NCBI GenBank assembly: GCA_964596165.1
Contig: CAZQTW010000022.1
Span: forward strand, 15,005 to 79,004
Direction of reading: 5' to 3'
Source of the DNA: CAYUQT01 sp964596165
GTDB taxonomy: Bacteria > Planctomycetota > Phycisphaerae > UBA1845 > JAFGLZ01
Length of the DNA: 64,000 nucleotides
Shown here: positions 42,955 through 54,400 of the stretch, one piece after another
How positions within the stretch are numbered: position 1 is the stretch's first letter
Layout of the letters: the number at the start of each line of letters is the position of its first letter
Notes under the pieces: generated by a model
Seen by the model: only the letters and a program-made list of their open reading frames with translations
Database searches by the model: none
Told to the model about the DNA's origin: nothing
Program-made: the position numbers and the translations under genes

Positions 42955-45900
42955 TCACCGTCGCTGCTGCAGGTAGTACTCATAACTGTCGGGTCCGACC
43001 ATCTTCTGGACCGGTTGCTCTAGCTGTTGACCGACCATGATGGGTTTGGCCGGCCCGTATTGCGGCCGGCTCGGACCGTAGTCGGTCCTCGCCTCGGGCC
43101 TCGCTTCTCCGGTGTCCGGCGAGGTCGGCCGCTTCAAAGGCTCGCGAGGCGCCAGCGGCTCTTCCTCGGGTTTCACCTGGAGCTTCTCCAACAGCGGACT
43201 CTGGCGAACCGTGTCCGGCAGCAGGTCGGCCTTGTCGCGTTCCTTGACCGACAGTTCGCGGGCCTGCCTCTCCGTGTTGACCACCACGGGCGTCAGGACA
43301 ATCAAGAGCTCGGTCTTTCTCTTGCTCTGGACGGTCGCCCGGAACAACAGGCCCAAGCCCGGAATGTCGCCCAGGATGGGAACCTTGCTCTCGCTCTTCT
43401 GCTCCTCCGTCGTGATCAGCCCGCCGATGACGACCGTCTCGCCGTCCTTGACCGTGATGCTCGTCTCGGCCTGCCGCTTGTTGAAGATCGGCGCCCTCAG
43501 CCCCTCGGTAATCTGCACGGTCGAGTCGGCGATCGACGAGATCTCCGGCGCCACCTCCAGGTTGACGAACCCATCCGGGTTGATGTGCGGCGTCACGTTC
43601 AGAATCACGCCGACATCCTCATAGTTGACCGAGGTTTGCGTCTGACCGGCGTAGATGTTGGTGTTCGCGACGTACGGCACCTGCTGGCCGATCGAGATCT
43701 TGGCCTTCTGGTTGTCCTGGGCCATGATCTGCGGCCGGCTGAGCACCTCGAGGCGCCCCTCCGACTGAAGGGCCCTTAACAAGAAATTGAAGTCCTCGCC
43801 GGTGATGGTGAACGTGAACCCGCCCAGCGAACCCGCCGCTCCCGCCGCCCCGACGTCCGTGCCCGCGACATAGTCGTACTGGTTGCTCGACAGCAGGTTG
43901 TTCCGACGCGGATCGGCCACGGCCGTCTCGCTGAAAAGGAGATCCTGAACCGCGAATTCCAGCCCCATCTCCACGCGGTCGTCCAGCGTGACCTCGGCCA
44001 TCAACACCTGAATCATGACCTGACGCGGCGGCGTGTCCAGCTCCGCCAGCATCTTCGTGACCTGCGACTCATAGCGGGGACTCGCCGAGACCAGCAAGCA
44101 GTTGGTCGCCTTGTCGGCGACGACCGACACCTCGCGCTCGATCTGCCGAAGCTTGGCCTCCTCGTCGCCCAGTTCCTTGTACAGCGTGCTGATGTTCTTG
44201 AAGTGGTCCTTCAGCGCCTTCTCGAGTTCCTCCGCCTTCGCGAACTTCACGCGATAGACATTGTTGGCCCGATCCTCGATTTCCTGCTCGTCAAGCTGGC
44301 GGACCAGTTTCTCCGCGATGTCGAGGTACTCTTGGGTCCCGGCGGCGATGACCGAGTTCGTTCGGGTGTCCGGAGTGAACGACAGAAGCTGGCGGCCCGC
44401 CGGTCCGCCCTCCGCGCCGAGCCCGCCGCCGATACCCGCTCCCGCCAGCGTCAGCACCTGCTGCTCCTCCGCCCCGGGCACCCCACTCGTCTGGCGGCGA
44501 GCCTGCTCGCCGACCTTGAAGAGCTTCTCCAGCACCTTGACCATCTGAGCGGCGTCGGCGTTCTGGAGCGGGAAGACCCGGACGTCCACCTCGCGAGGCG
44601 GAATGCCGTCGATCGCCTTGATCAACTGATCGAGCATCTCCAGGCTGTCCGGACTCGCCCGAACGATCAGCGAGTTCGTCAACTTTTCCGCGACGATCTG
44701 GACGTTCCGGCGCAGGAGCTTCTTGATGACCTCCTCGCCCGTCTCCTTGTCCTTTTGCGTGAATGAGATCAGGACCGAATCCGACGACCCGCCGCGACCG
44801 GCGCCGGTCGTCCGCGCGGCGCCGCGCCCGCTGAGCACCTCGTTCAGCGTCTTGGCCAGATTCTCGGCATCCGCCTGCCTCAGGCGGAAGATCTGAACGC
44901 GCGTTTCCTCGCGAGGATTCGTCGTGTCGAGGTTCTTCACCAGCTCGGTGATGTCTTCCATCTCGCTGGGCGACGCCCAAACGATCAGCGAGTTCGTTTG
45001 CGGATCGACGCTCAACGAAATGCCGGGCGCCGCCCGGCCGCCCCCGGCGCCGGTTCCCGTCGCCCGCTGCTGCGAGTAGAGCTCCTGGATCACCTGTTGG
45101 AGGTCCTGCGCGTTTGCCTTCTCCAGCGGGAAGATCTTCATCCGGTTGGCCGCCTCGCTCTTGACGTCGATGTGCTCGAGCAGGCTCTTGACCGTCTTGT
45201 GGTCTTCCTGACTCGCCGCGACGATCAGCACGTTCGCCGTCTCGTCGGCCCGGACGAACGGCGTCGTCCCCGCCGCCGTCGACACCCCGCCTCCGCCGCG
45301 CGTCGCCTTCTCCTTGAACAGGTCCGTCAGGATGTCCGCCGCCTTGATCGCCGAGGTGTGAATCAGGGCGTACGGCCGGATCTCGCGCGTCGGCTCGTCG
45401 CTCGGCACGTCCAACTTCGCGATCAGCGACCCGGCCTGCGTCAGGACGTCGCGCGACCCCGAGATAATCAGCGTGTTGGACCGATCGTCCGGTATCACCG
45501 TCACCGGCATCTCGGGTCCCGCCTTCTGACGGAACGTCTGCATCCCCTTGAGCACGTCCTGGAGCATGCCGGCCAGCTTCACGACGTCGGCGTGCTGAAC
45601 CTTGTACAATTGAACGTTGCCTTCCAGGAACGGCGCGTCCTTGACGTCCATCTGAGCGACGAGCTTCTCGATGATCGAGTAGTTCTCCTTGCTCGCCGAC
45701 ACGATGATCGAATTCGTTCGAAGGTCGGGCTCCACCAACACCTTGTCGCGGGCCTTCATGGCCGCCGATTGTTGACCGCCGCCCATGCCGGGCTTGTGCA
45801 ATCCTTCCTTGAACATCCGATCGATCATTTCCGAGATCCGCGTGGCGTCCGCGAACTTCAGCGTGAAAAACCGAATCACGCCCTCGAGCGGCGGCTCCTT

Positions 45901-48336
45901 GTCGAGCTTCTTGATCAGCTCGCTGAGGACGTCAAAGTTCTCCTGGCTGCTGGCGACCAGCAATCCGTTGAACACCGGGTCCGGGAAGATCGCCACCTGA
46001 TCCGACGGCTGCGCTCGGGCGCCTTCCGTCCGCCGCATTTGCATCCGTTGCTGGAACAACTGTTGCAGCGTCGGGGCCAACACGCTCGCGTCGCTGTTCT
46101 CCAACTTGATGATCCGGATGTCCGCGATCGGCGCCAGCGGGGCGTCCTCCAGCGTCTTCACCAGCTTCTTGATCGCTTCGTAATCGTCGGTGTTGCTCGC
46201 GACGATCAACGAGTTGCTCCGCTCGTCGGCGTCGATCACCGGCATGTCGCGCTGCTGGCCGCTCTGGCTGAGCATCTGCAGCCGCTGCTTCCAGATCTGC
46301 TCGATCTTCGGCGCAATCACGTTCGCCTGCGTCTTGTCCAGCGTGATCAGACGAATGTCGCCCACGATGCTCCGGGCCGTGTCCAGCTTGGTGGCCAGGT
46401 CGACGACCTCCTTGAAATTGTCTTCCTTCGCCATGATCACCAGCGAGTTGCTGCGGACGTCCGGCACGATAATGACCTTCTCGCGGTCCAGGCTGCTGGT
46501 GCCCAGTTTCTGCAACGCCTGAAGCCGCTGGTCCATCATCTTCTGCAGCATCTGCGACAGATTCTGAGCGTCCGCATGTTCGAGCGTGTGAAGCCGGGCC
46601 GGCCACTTCGACGCCAGCCCCGGAACGTCGAGCTGATTCACCAGCTCCTGCGCCAGCAACACCTGCTCCTCGCGACCGGAAACGATCAGAATGTTCGTGC
46701 GGGTGTCGGCCGCGATGCCGACGTTGTACACGATCGCCTTGCCCGTAATGCTGTCGGGAACCGGCGTCGACGGGCTGATCGGTTTGCCCCCCGGCCCCGC
46801 CGACAACTGCTTGCCCTCGCGGAAGAACTGCTCCAGCATCTTCGCCAGATCCGTCGCGTCGGCGTCCTTCAACGGGAAGATCCGAACGACGACCGCCTCG
46901 GTGATCGGAACCGAATCGAGCAGCTTGACGATCTCCTCCATCGCCCGGAGGTTCTGATCGTTGCTGCCGATCAGCAGGCTGTTCGTCCCCGTCTCAGGCA
47001 AGACCTTGATCGGCTTCTCCAAATCGAGTTCCGGCAGATCCTGTTTGTCCTTCGTCCGCAACTTGAGCCGGCGTATCTGCTCGGCCAGCGCCTGCGCCTT
47101 GGGTCCGCCCGGTTTTTGGCTGATCATCTCGTTCAGCACCTGCGCGAGCGCCTGAGCTTGGGCGTTCATCAACGGAATATGGATCATTCTCGCGGTGGCG
47201 AAATCCGGCGGCACGTCGATGAGCCTGATCATCTGTTCGAACTGCTTGATATCCGCCTCGGGCGCCGTGACGATCAGCGTGTTCGTCCGATCGTCCGGAA
47301 TGACCGAAATACTGTTCTCACCGGCCATGCCGCGCTGCGCTTGCAGCCGTTGGATCATCTTGTCCAGCAGGGTGGCCGCGTCGGATGCATGGATGTGCTC
47401 CAGGGCGAACGTCTTGAAGGCCACCGTCACCGGACCGATCAGCGGTCGAGAATCGAGCTGCTCGATGATGGCGGCGATCTCCTCCATCCGTTCCTCGGCG
47501 GCGCCGACGAGCAGCGCGTTGCTCCGAGCGTCGGCTACGACAATCACTTCGTCCGCCGGCCGAGTCCTCCGCCCGGGACCGGCGCTGAAGGCCTTGGTCA
47601 ACAGACTGTTCAACATCGGCGCCAACTGACTGGCGGGCGCGTTCTTCAACGGAAACACCCGAAGCTTCAGCGGAACCTCCGATTCATCCAGGGATTTGAT
47701 TAAAGCCTCCAGAGCCGTCACCGCCTCCTCGTCGCCCTGGATAATCATGGTCTCCGGACCTGAATCCACGATCTTGACGCGCCCGCGAAGGTGACTCAAC
47801 TCGGGGAGCCGGCTGACCATGTCCAAGGCCTGTTGAGTCGCCGCGACAGTCTTGACAAGGGAAGTCGACTTCCGAGCGCCGCGCGTTCGACTGATCGTCA
47901 TCTGCGAGGTGGCCGGTGGCGGGGCCTTGGTGACCGTATGGACCAACTGAGCCTCGCGACTCGTCGGGCGCCCCCCTCTCACTGCCGGCCGCGATGTCTC
48001 CACCCGAATGCTCGGCGGTTCACCGGGATGTTCCGACCGGATCGTGGCGCGACGACTGGGACGCTCCACCACGGGACGAGACGATGCCTTCCCCTTTCCG
48101 GGCATGATGTCGATCGACGTGGAGCCCTCTCGGGGCGCCGCCGACGGGCTGACGACGACCTTCTGACCCCCCTTGGCAGGCCGCGTCTTGGTGATCACCT
48201 GTCGGACGAGTTCGTCAATCAGCTTGTCGGAGTCTTCCTCGCTGACTACCGGCGCCGCCTTGGCGGCGGAAGACTGATTGGTCGGGGAGTCCTGCCCCTG
48301 CGCCAACGCCATCAACATCAGCATTTCGATGACCAT
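42955..48336 (-). CDS. Giant secretin: about 14 N1-type repeats plus outer-membrane channel domain
   Basis: A 1,793-residue GspD/PilQ-family protein. A weak signal-like segment (MLMLMALA) and about 150 low-complexity residues are followed by about 14 tandem secretin N1-like domains (nt about 47700-44030). Each has the pattern IFPLKxADA...L...L then DxRTNxLIVxA and a closing helix ending in LD. The C-terminal secretin domain (nt about 44030-43280) has VMIQVLMAEVTLDDRVEMG, LSRPQIMAQDN, VPYVANTN, VNYEDVGVILNVTPHI and GETVVIGGLI, as in true channels. A Pro-rich tail follows. Ordinary secretins have three or four N domains and 600-750 residues. The N0 domain is absent here. The ATG at 48336 has GAGGTG before it; an ATG at 48399 would give a more basic N-terminus. 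Confidence 0.9.
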   Translation of the reverse strand: MVIEMLMLMALAQGQDSPTNQSSAAKAAPVVSEEDSDKLIDELVRQVITKTRPAKGGQKVVVSPSAAPREGSTSIDIMPGKGKASSRPVVERPSRRATIRSEHPGEPPSIRVETSRPAVRGGRPTSREAQLVHTVTKAPPPATSQMTISRTRGARKSTSLVKTVAATQQALDMVSRLPELSHLRGRVKIVDSGPETMIIQGDEEAVTALEALIKSLDESEVPLKLRVFPLKNAPASQLAPMLNSLLTKAFSAGPGRRTRPADEVIVVADARSNALLVGAAEERMEEIAAIIEQLDSRPLIGPVTVAFKTFALEHIHASDAATLLDKMIQRLQAQRGMAGENSISVIPDDRTNTLIVTAPEADIKQFEQMIRLIDVPPDFATARMIHIPLMNAQAQALAQVLNEMISQKPGGPKAQALAEQIRRLKLRTKDKQDLPELDLEKPIKVLPETGTNSLLIGSNDQNLRAMEEIVKLLDSVPITEAVVVRIFPLKDADATDLAKMLEQFFREGKQLSAGPGGKPISPSTPVPDSITGKAIVYNVGIAADTRTNILIVSGREEQVLLAQELVNQLDVPGLASKWPARLHTLEHADAQNLSQMLQKMMDQRLQALQKLGTSSLDREKVIIVPDVRSNSLVIMAKEDNFKEVVDLATKLDTARSIVGDIRLITLDKTQANVIAPKIEQIWKQRLQMLSQSGQQRDMPVIDADERSNSLIVASNTDDYEAIKKLVKTLEDAPLAPIADIRIIKLENSDASVLAPTLQQLFQQRMQMRRTEGARAQPSDQVAIFPDPVFNGLLVASSQENFDVLSELIKKLDKEPPLEGVIRFFTLKFADATRISEMIDRMFKEGLHKPGMGGGQQSAAMKARDKVLVEPDLRTNSIIVSASKENYSIIEKLVAQMDVKDAPFLEGNVQLYKVQHADVVKLAGMLQDVLKGMQTFRQKAGPEMPVTVIPDDRSNTLIISGSRDVLTQAGSLIAKLDVPSDEPTREIRPYALIHTSAIKAADILTDLFKEKATRGGGGVSTAAGTTPFVRADETANVLIVAASQEDHKTVKSLLEHIDVKSEAANRMKIFPLEKANAQDLQQVIQELYSQQRATGTGAGGGRAAPGISLSVDPQTNSLIVWASPSEMEDITELVKNLDTTNPREETRVQIFRLRQADAENLAKTLNEVLSGRGAARTTGAGRGGSSDSVLISFTQKDKETGEEVIKKLLRRNVQIVAEKLTNSLIVRASPDSLEMLDQLIKAIDGIPPREVDVRVFPLQNADAAQMVKVLEKLFKVGEQARRQTSGVPGAEEQQVLTLAGAGIGGGLGAEGGPAGRQLLSFTPDTRTNSVIAAGTQEYLDIAEKLVRQLDEQEIEDRANNVYRVKFAKAEELEKALKDHFKNISTLYKELGDEEAKLRQIEREVSVVADKATNCLLVSASPRYESQVTKMLAELDTPPRQVMIQVLMAEVTLDDRVEMGLEFAVQDLLFSETAVADPRRNNLLSSNQYDYVAGTDVGAAGAAGSLGGFTFTITGEDFNFLLRALQSEGRLEVLSRPQIMAQDNQKAKISIGQQVPYVANTNIYAGQTQTSVNYEDVGVILNVTPHINPDGFVNLEVAPEISSIADSTVQITEGLRAPIFNKRQAETSITVKDGETVVIGGLITTEEQKSESKVPILGDIPGLGLLFRATVQSKRKTELLIVLTPVVVNTERQARELSVKERDKADLLPDTVRQSPLLEKLQVKPEEEPLAPREPLKRPTSPDTGEARPEARTDYGPSRPQYGPAKPIMVGQQLEQPVQKMVGPDSYEYYLQQRR

Positions 48337-48438
48337 GACTCGCACCTCACAACCACGCGCCCTCCGGGCACGACAACCTCCACCCACCCGGAACATCAAC
48401 GACCACGCGCAACCCCCGGTCAGACCGACTGCTACAGT

Positions 48439-51400
48439 CTAATACCCACGGCTTCGCCTGCGGCTGCCTTGTTGTTCCATCATCTGGTCGAGCACTTGCC
48501 GTATCTCGCTGGCCTGCAACCGCTTAAGCTTAATAACCCGCATCGTCGGCTCGCCGGCGGGTTTCACCATCTGTAGGTCCTTCACCAGTCTTTCCACCTG
48601 CGCAAACTGCTCGGACGCACCCGATACGATCAGGCAGTTCGTTCGATCGTCGTAGGCCACCGCGACCAGCGAAGGCCTCTTGCCCGTCTGTGCGGCGCGG
48701 TTCCGCTCACCCTCGTTGATCGTCCGCTCGATCGTCGCGGATAGCTCGGCTGCGTCGATCGTCGGCGGCAGCGGAATAATCTTCGCGCCCGTGCCCAGAT
48801 CGGCGCGATCCAACTTCATGGCCATGTCCTCGATCATCGCGAAATCCGTCTTGCGAGCCCGAACGATCAGACTGTTCGTGCTCTCGTCGGCCATGATGAT
48901 CGGGACCATTTCCTGGGCCGTTCCCGCCCTTCTCCTTCCGGCCGTTTGACGGGCGGGGTCCGTAAAGATCTGGCTCAACAGCGAGGCCACAATCCCCGCC
49001 TGACCGGCCTTCAACGTGATGATCTTGGGCGCCCGATCGGTCTGAGCCGTCGGCGCGTCCAGATCCCTTACGACCTGCTCCAGCTTCGCAATGTTCTCCT
49101 GCTTACCGCTGAGGACGAGGGCGTTCATCGAATCCGACGCGCTCACCCGCGTCCCGCCGGCCAAGTCGGTTCCGCCGCGCCCACCGGCCGCGCCCGACCG
49201 CCTCAGATAGTCCTGCATTATAGTCAACGCCTCGGCCGCGTCGATGTAGTCCAGGGGAATTACCTTCATTACCTCATTAGACGTCGGATCAATATCCAAT
49301 TGCTTAATAAGCTCCTCGATTTCCATGTATTCCGACCTTTTGGCCGCGATGATCAGCGAATTCGTGTCGGGCTCGGCAGTTACGCTTACCGGCTCGTCGC
49401 CTCGCTGCGTCCGCATCCTCGACCGGTAGGCCGCCGTCAGCGTCTGAGCAACGTCCTGAGCCCGCGCCTTCTTGAGCGTCACCACCCGGACCTCGCGCCC
49501 GGCTTTGTTCTCCTTGTCGAGGTCCTCAATCAGCTTTCGGATCTTGACTAGGTTCTTTTCGCTGGCCGACACGATCACCGTCCCGATCGTCGGGTCGGCG
49601 GTCGCCACCACGCGTTCGCTCTCCGATTGCAGGCCGCCGCGCCGCGGGGCGAACGTCTGCGTAATCGCCTGCGCCGCCACGTACGGGTTCGCGTACTCCA
49701 GGGCGAAGATCTCGATCTTTCGCGTCCCTGCCGCGCCATCCGGCGCCTCGACGTCGATCTTCTTGATCAGCTTCTCGAGCTCGTCGAGCTTCTCCTCCCG
49801 CGCGGTGATCACGAGACCGCCGACCGAATCGCTGATGCTGATCCGCACGTCGCCCAGCAAGGTGGTATCCCATTTGCCGGTGCGACCGGGCTTTCGGAGG
49901 AACTCCTGGAGGACCGTCTGCGCCTCTTCGGGTGTGATGTGCGTCAACCGGACGATCCGCACGGCCACGGCGCCGGTGACGCTGTCCATTTCCTTGATCG
50001 CGTCGCTGATTTTCTTGAAGTCGGCCTCGTGGGCCATCACCATGATCTTATTGGTGCCTTGCGGATTGACGATCGTCACCGCCGGCTGCCCGCCTCGCTT
50101 CGTCTGGCGGCCCTGAACGAACATCTGGTTCAGCGCCAAGGCGATGTCCGCCGGTTCGCCGTTCTTGATCTCCACGACGTGCATCTGCCTGCTGGACGGG
50201 CCTTCCTGGTCGACCTCCTTGATCATCTGTTCGACCAGCTTCATGTTCTCCTCGCTGGCCACCACGATGAGCGAACCCGTTGTGTACTCGGGTGTGGCGT
50301 CCACCCGATCGCGAAGCCCCACGCGAACGCCCGCCGCCGGCTGGAACGACTGGCGGACCGCCTGCGCGACATAGCTGGGGTCGGCATACTCGAACGGAAA
50401 CACCTTGATCTTCCGCGCCGCCTTCCCGCTGACCTCGGCCTGGTCCAACTGGCCGACCAGCCGCTTGATGATCTCGAGGTTCTCGTCGTTGCAGCGAACC
50501 AGCAGGGCGTTGGTGTTCGGCTCCGAGACAATCGTCACAATGTCGTTCGGCGTCGTCCGCTGCTGCAACCTCTGGCGACCCGCCGCCCGCTGCGTGAAGA
50601 ACTCATTGAGCATCTGCGCCGTCTCGTCGGATTTCGCGTACTTTAGCTCGATCGTCGTGTCCTTGACCTTCTTGCTCTTGCTGAACTCCTCCAACCGGTC
50701 GATGATCTCCCGCTTGATCTGGTTCTGCTGGACTTCCGTCGCGCGGATGATCACCGTATTGGTCACCGGGTCGAACTCGGCCGTCGGCGGTTCCAGACCG
50801 CCCTTGAGATAGCGCTCCCCGCGTTTGCCCTGGTAAAGCTGCGTGATCGAGCGGGCGACGTCGGCCGCCTGTGCCTGCTCGAGCTGGTAGACCACCGTCA
50901 CCTTCTCCGTGCTCGGCGTCGGCGGTACGTCGATTTGTGCCAGGATCTTCTCGACGATATGGAACGTTTTCGGCCCGCCCGTGACGATGAGCGTGTTGGT
51001 CCGCGGGTCGGGAACGGCCGCGAAGACGTCCATCTCCATGCTCTTCTGGCCCTTCTGGCGAAGCTGCTGGACGACCTGTTGCGTCATCTGCGTGATCTGT
51101 TGGTGCATTTCGGCCGCGTTGGCATGCTTCAACTCGAAGATCTTGATCTCGGTGTCCGTGCCCTCGACATCCATCGCCTTGGCAAGTTCCTCGATCTCCC
51201 GTCGAATGGTTTCCGGCGCACGGATGATCAGCGTGTTGCTCGCGTTGTCACCGATGATCTGGAGGGCGTCGGTTTTGCCCCGCCGCTTCCCGCGGCCGGC
51301 GAACACCTGCTGAAGCTTGGGCGCGAGGACCTCCGGGTCGGCCTTCTGAAGCACCAACTTGGTCGGCTTGCCTTCCCGCATCGCCTCCTGGTCCAGCTCC

Positions 51401-54400
51401 TTGACATGCGTGATGATCTCTGAGAGCAGCGGCTCCGGCGCTCGGATAAACAGCGTGTTCGTGCTCGACTCGGCCGTGATCGTCACGCGCGAGCCGCCGC
51501 CCTGGCTGACCGTCACGCCCGCGGCCGCCGCCTCGGCCCCGACGCCTCGACGCCGCCCGTAAATCTGCGACATCGTCTGGGCCACCACCGTCGCGTCGGC
51601 GCTGTCCAGCGGAATCGACTTCAGGTCGTTCTTGGACGCCTCCTCCTCCAGCGTCTCGATGTAGTCGTCGATCAGCTTCAGGATCTTCTCGGGCGCCATC
51701 ACAATCAGTGTGTTTGTCGACGTGTTCGACGTGATCGTCACGGACTCGGTCGCCTTCAGCGTGATGTCGCCCTCCGCCGTTTGAAGCGCCTGCATCTGCT
51801 GCTGAAGCTGCTGCAGCGCCGCGTTCTGGGCCGCCTGCCCCGCGGCCGCCGCGGGCACCTGCGGCCGGGCTCGCCCTTCCATCTTCAGAATTAGCTTGAG
51901 ATTCTGTTCCACCTCGCGGGCGTCGAGGTCGTCCAGGAAGTAGTATCGGAGCTGCCCGGCCTCGGGCGCCGGAACGTCCACCTTCGCCAACAGTTCCTTG
52001 ACCTCCTTCTGTGTTTCCGGGGAGGCCACGACGATCAAATACCCCGTCCGCAAGTCGGGAATGCAGCGGATCCGACCTCGCCCCGCCGTCGTCGTCCGTC
52101 CCCCTCTCAGATAGTCGCGAAGACTGGTCCGCTCCTCGCGCTCCGGCTTCTCCTGCTCCTCTTTCTTGGCCCCCGCCTTGGCGGCCGGCGCACCCGGCTG
52201 TTGCGGCTGTTGGGGCTGAGGCACCGGAATCCGAGGCTCGTTGAAGACCCGATCCAACAGGGCGGCCGCGACGGAGACGTCGAGATACCGAGGTTTGAAT
52301 ACCCTGTACTCAACGTCTTTTTCGATCGTGGTCGTCGCCTCGTCCTGGATCCGCCCGATCAGATCCTCCATTTCCCGCACGCGTCGTTCCGGTCCGGTGA
52401 GCGTGATGACCCCGGACTTCTCGTCAACGATGATCTTCAGTTCGGGCGCAGTACCGACGTCCCGAACGGGTTCGGTCGTGGTCCGCCTCGACTCCCTCGC
52501 CGACGCGCCTCCGCCGAATCGATTAGCCGGTGGCGCAGGCTGCTCCTCCGCGACGGTCCGCCGCGATGGGGTCGACTCCGGACTCTTGGTCACCGCTTCC
52601 TTCGCGACGGGCGACTTCGACTCGGCGGGGGGGGCGGTCACCTTCGATGCCGACTCCTTCGCCTTCGCGGCAGGCATCGAATGAGGTTGCGCAACCGCCG
52701 TCGGCACCTCTGCTGCCCTTGCCGTCTTTGGCTTGGGTGCGGCGGGTGACGCCGCGGCGTCGGTTCGTGGCTTCGTGACCGCGGCGGGCGGAATCGGGAG
52801 CTGAGCACGCGGCGCCGCCACGGGCTTGGGCGCCGGGGCGGTCGCCGCTTGCGTCGTCGTCACGGGCGTCGCGGCGACCGCGCAGGGAATGCCGTTCAGC
52901 TCCGCCGCCAGCGAAACCAGGATGCTCGGGGCCACAAACCGCGACACCTGGCTGACCTGTTGCGTCGTGGCCCGCTTGCCGAACCGTTTGATCCGAACGT
53001 CCGGTTTCTTGGACTCCTCCTCCGGCGTCGATGCCTTGCCCTCAATCCTCCTGATTTCGTGCTCAATACGCTCCTGTTCGGCCTTCTTCCGAAGCTCTTC
53101 CGCCTGCTCGATCGTAATCTCCGGTACCAGCTCCTCTCTCCGACCCCCACCGACGACTTCGGCGGTGTCGCCCGGCTTAAGCTGGCCCCAATCCGAAAGC
53201 TGTCGCTTCAGCATCTCCCCGCTTACGTCCTTGAGCTCAATCAGCTTGGTGACCGGCGGCTTCGACATGTTCTTCTTCTCGAACATCTCGACAAGCTCCC
53301 TGACGGCCTTGATCTCGTCCGGCTTGCCGTAAACCATCAGCGTGGACGAATCGCCGTACATGGTCTCGATCGTCGGGCCCTTCTTGGTGCCATATCGCTT
53401 CTCGAGGATGTTCTCGATCTCGTAACTAATGTCATAGGCATCCGAATACACCAACTGAATAAACTCGAACGGGCGTCGATCAACCTCTTTCATCTCGCCC
53501 GTGTTGGGGTCAATCTCCATCTCGGGCTTTTCATACATGTCGATAATCTTCTGGACCATCGCCTGCTGTTTGGTCGTCCCCGCGACGAACACGGCGTTCA
53601 TCATGTAGTCGCTCGTCACCTGAATCGGGTTCCGCTTCGACCGCGGATCGGCCGTCTGGTTCACCATCGTGGTAACCACCTTGGCGACCTCCTCGGCGTC
53701 CGATTCCTTCAGCCGGTACAGCTTGATCTGCGTCCCGCCGATGACGGCCTTCTCCTCGATCTGGGCGATCAGATCCCTCACGCGTTCGAGATCCCGGGGC
53801 AGCCCCTTGAGGACCAGGGTGTTGCTGGTTGGGTCCGGAACGATCGTCACCGCCAGCGAGCTTACCTGTCCGACCGCACCGGTTCGGGGACGCAACGCCT
53901 TCTGCCCCTCGGGACCCGTCAGGATCTGTTGGAGCACCTGAGCGACCTGCGTCGCCTCGGCCTTCTCGACCTCGACGATCTCCACCGTTTCGCCCGTCCA
54001 GGCCGGGTCTTCGACATCCAGTTCCTTGATCAACTGCTCGGCCATCACCAGGATCTGCGACGGCCCGCTGACGATGACGCGGTTGTTCCGCGTATCCGGG
54101 ATGACCATCAACCCGACGCTCCGCTGAGCGCGGAGCCCCTCTCGCATCGTGATCTCTTGCGACTTCGCCGTCAGCATCGGCTGGACGATCCCGACGACCT
54201 CCGCGGCGCGGGCGATCTCAAGCGGGAAGAACTTCGTCTGGCTCTCGGCCATGTCCTGAACGTCCAGCTCCTTGATCCACTGCTTGATTTCCACCATCTT
54301 GCTCGCCGGGGCCTGGGCGATGATGGTGTTCGCGCCGGCCACCGTCAGCCGGATGTCGCTTTCGACTCGCCGTTGAGACTTCATGGGCTGGAACATCGTC

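Noticed and set aside
44998..47703. 901-codon open frame on the plus strand opposite the secretin
   Set aside because: It is the mirror of a GC-rich, highly repetitive coding strand. The translation is a run of Leu, Arg, Asp and His repeats without any domain, while the minus strand has clear N1 motifs throughout.
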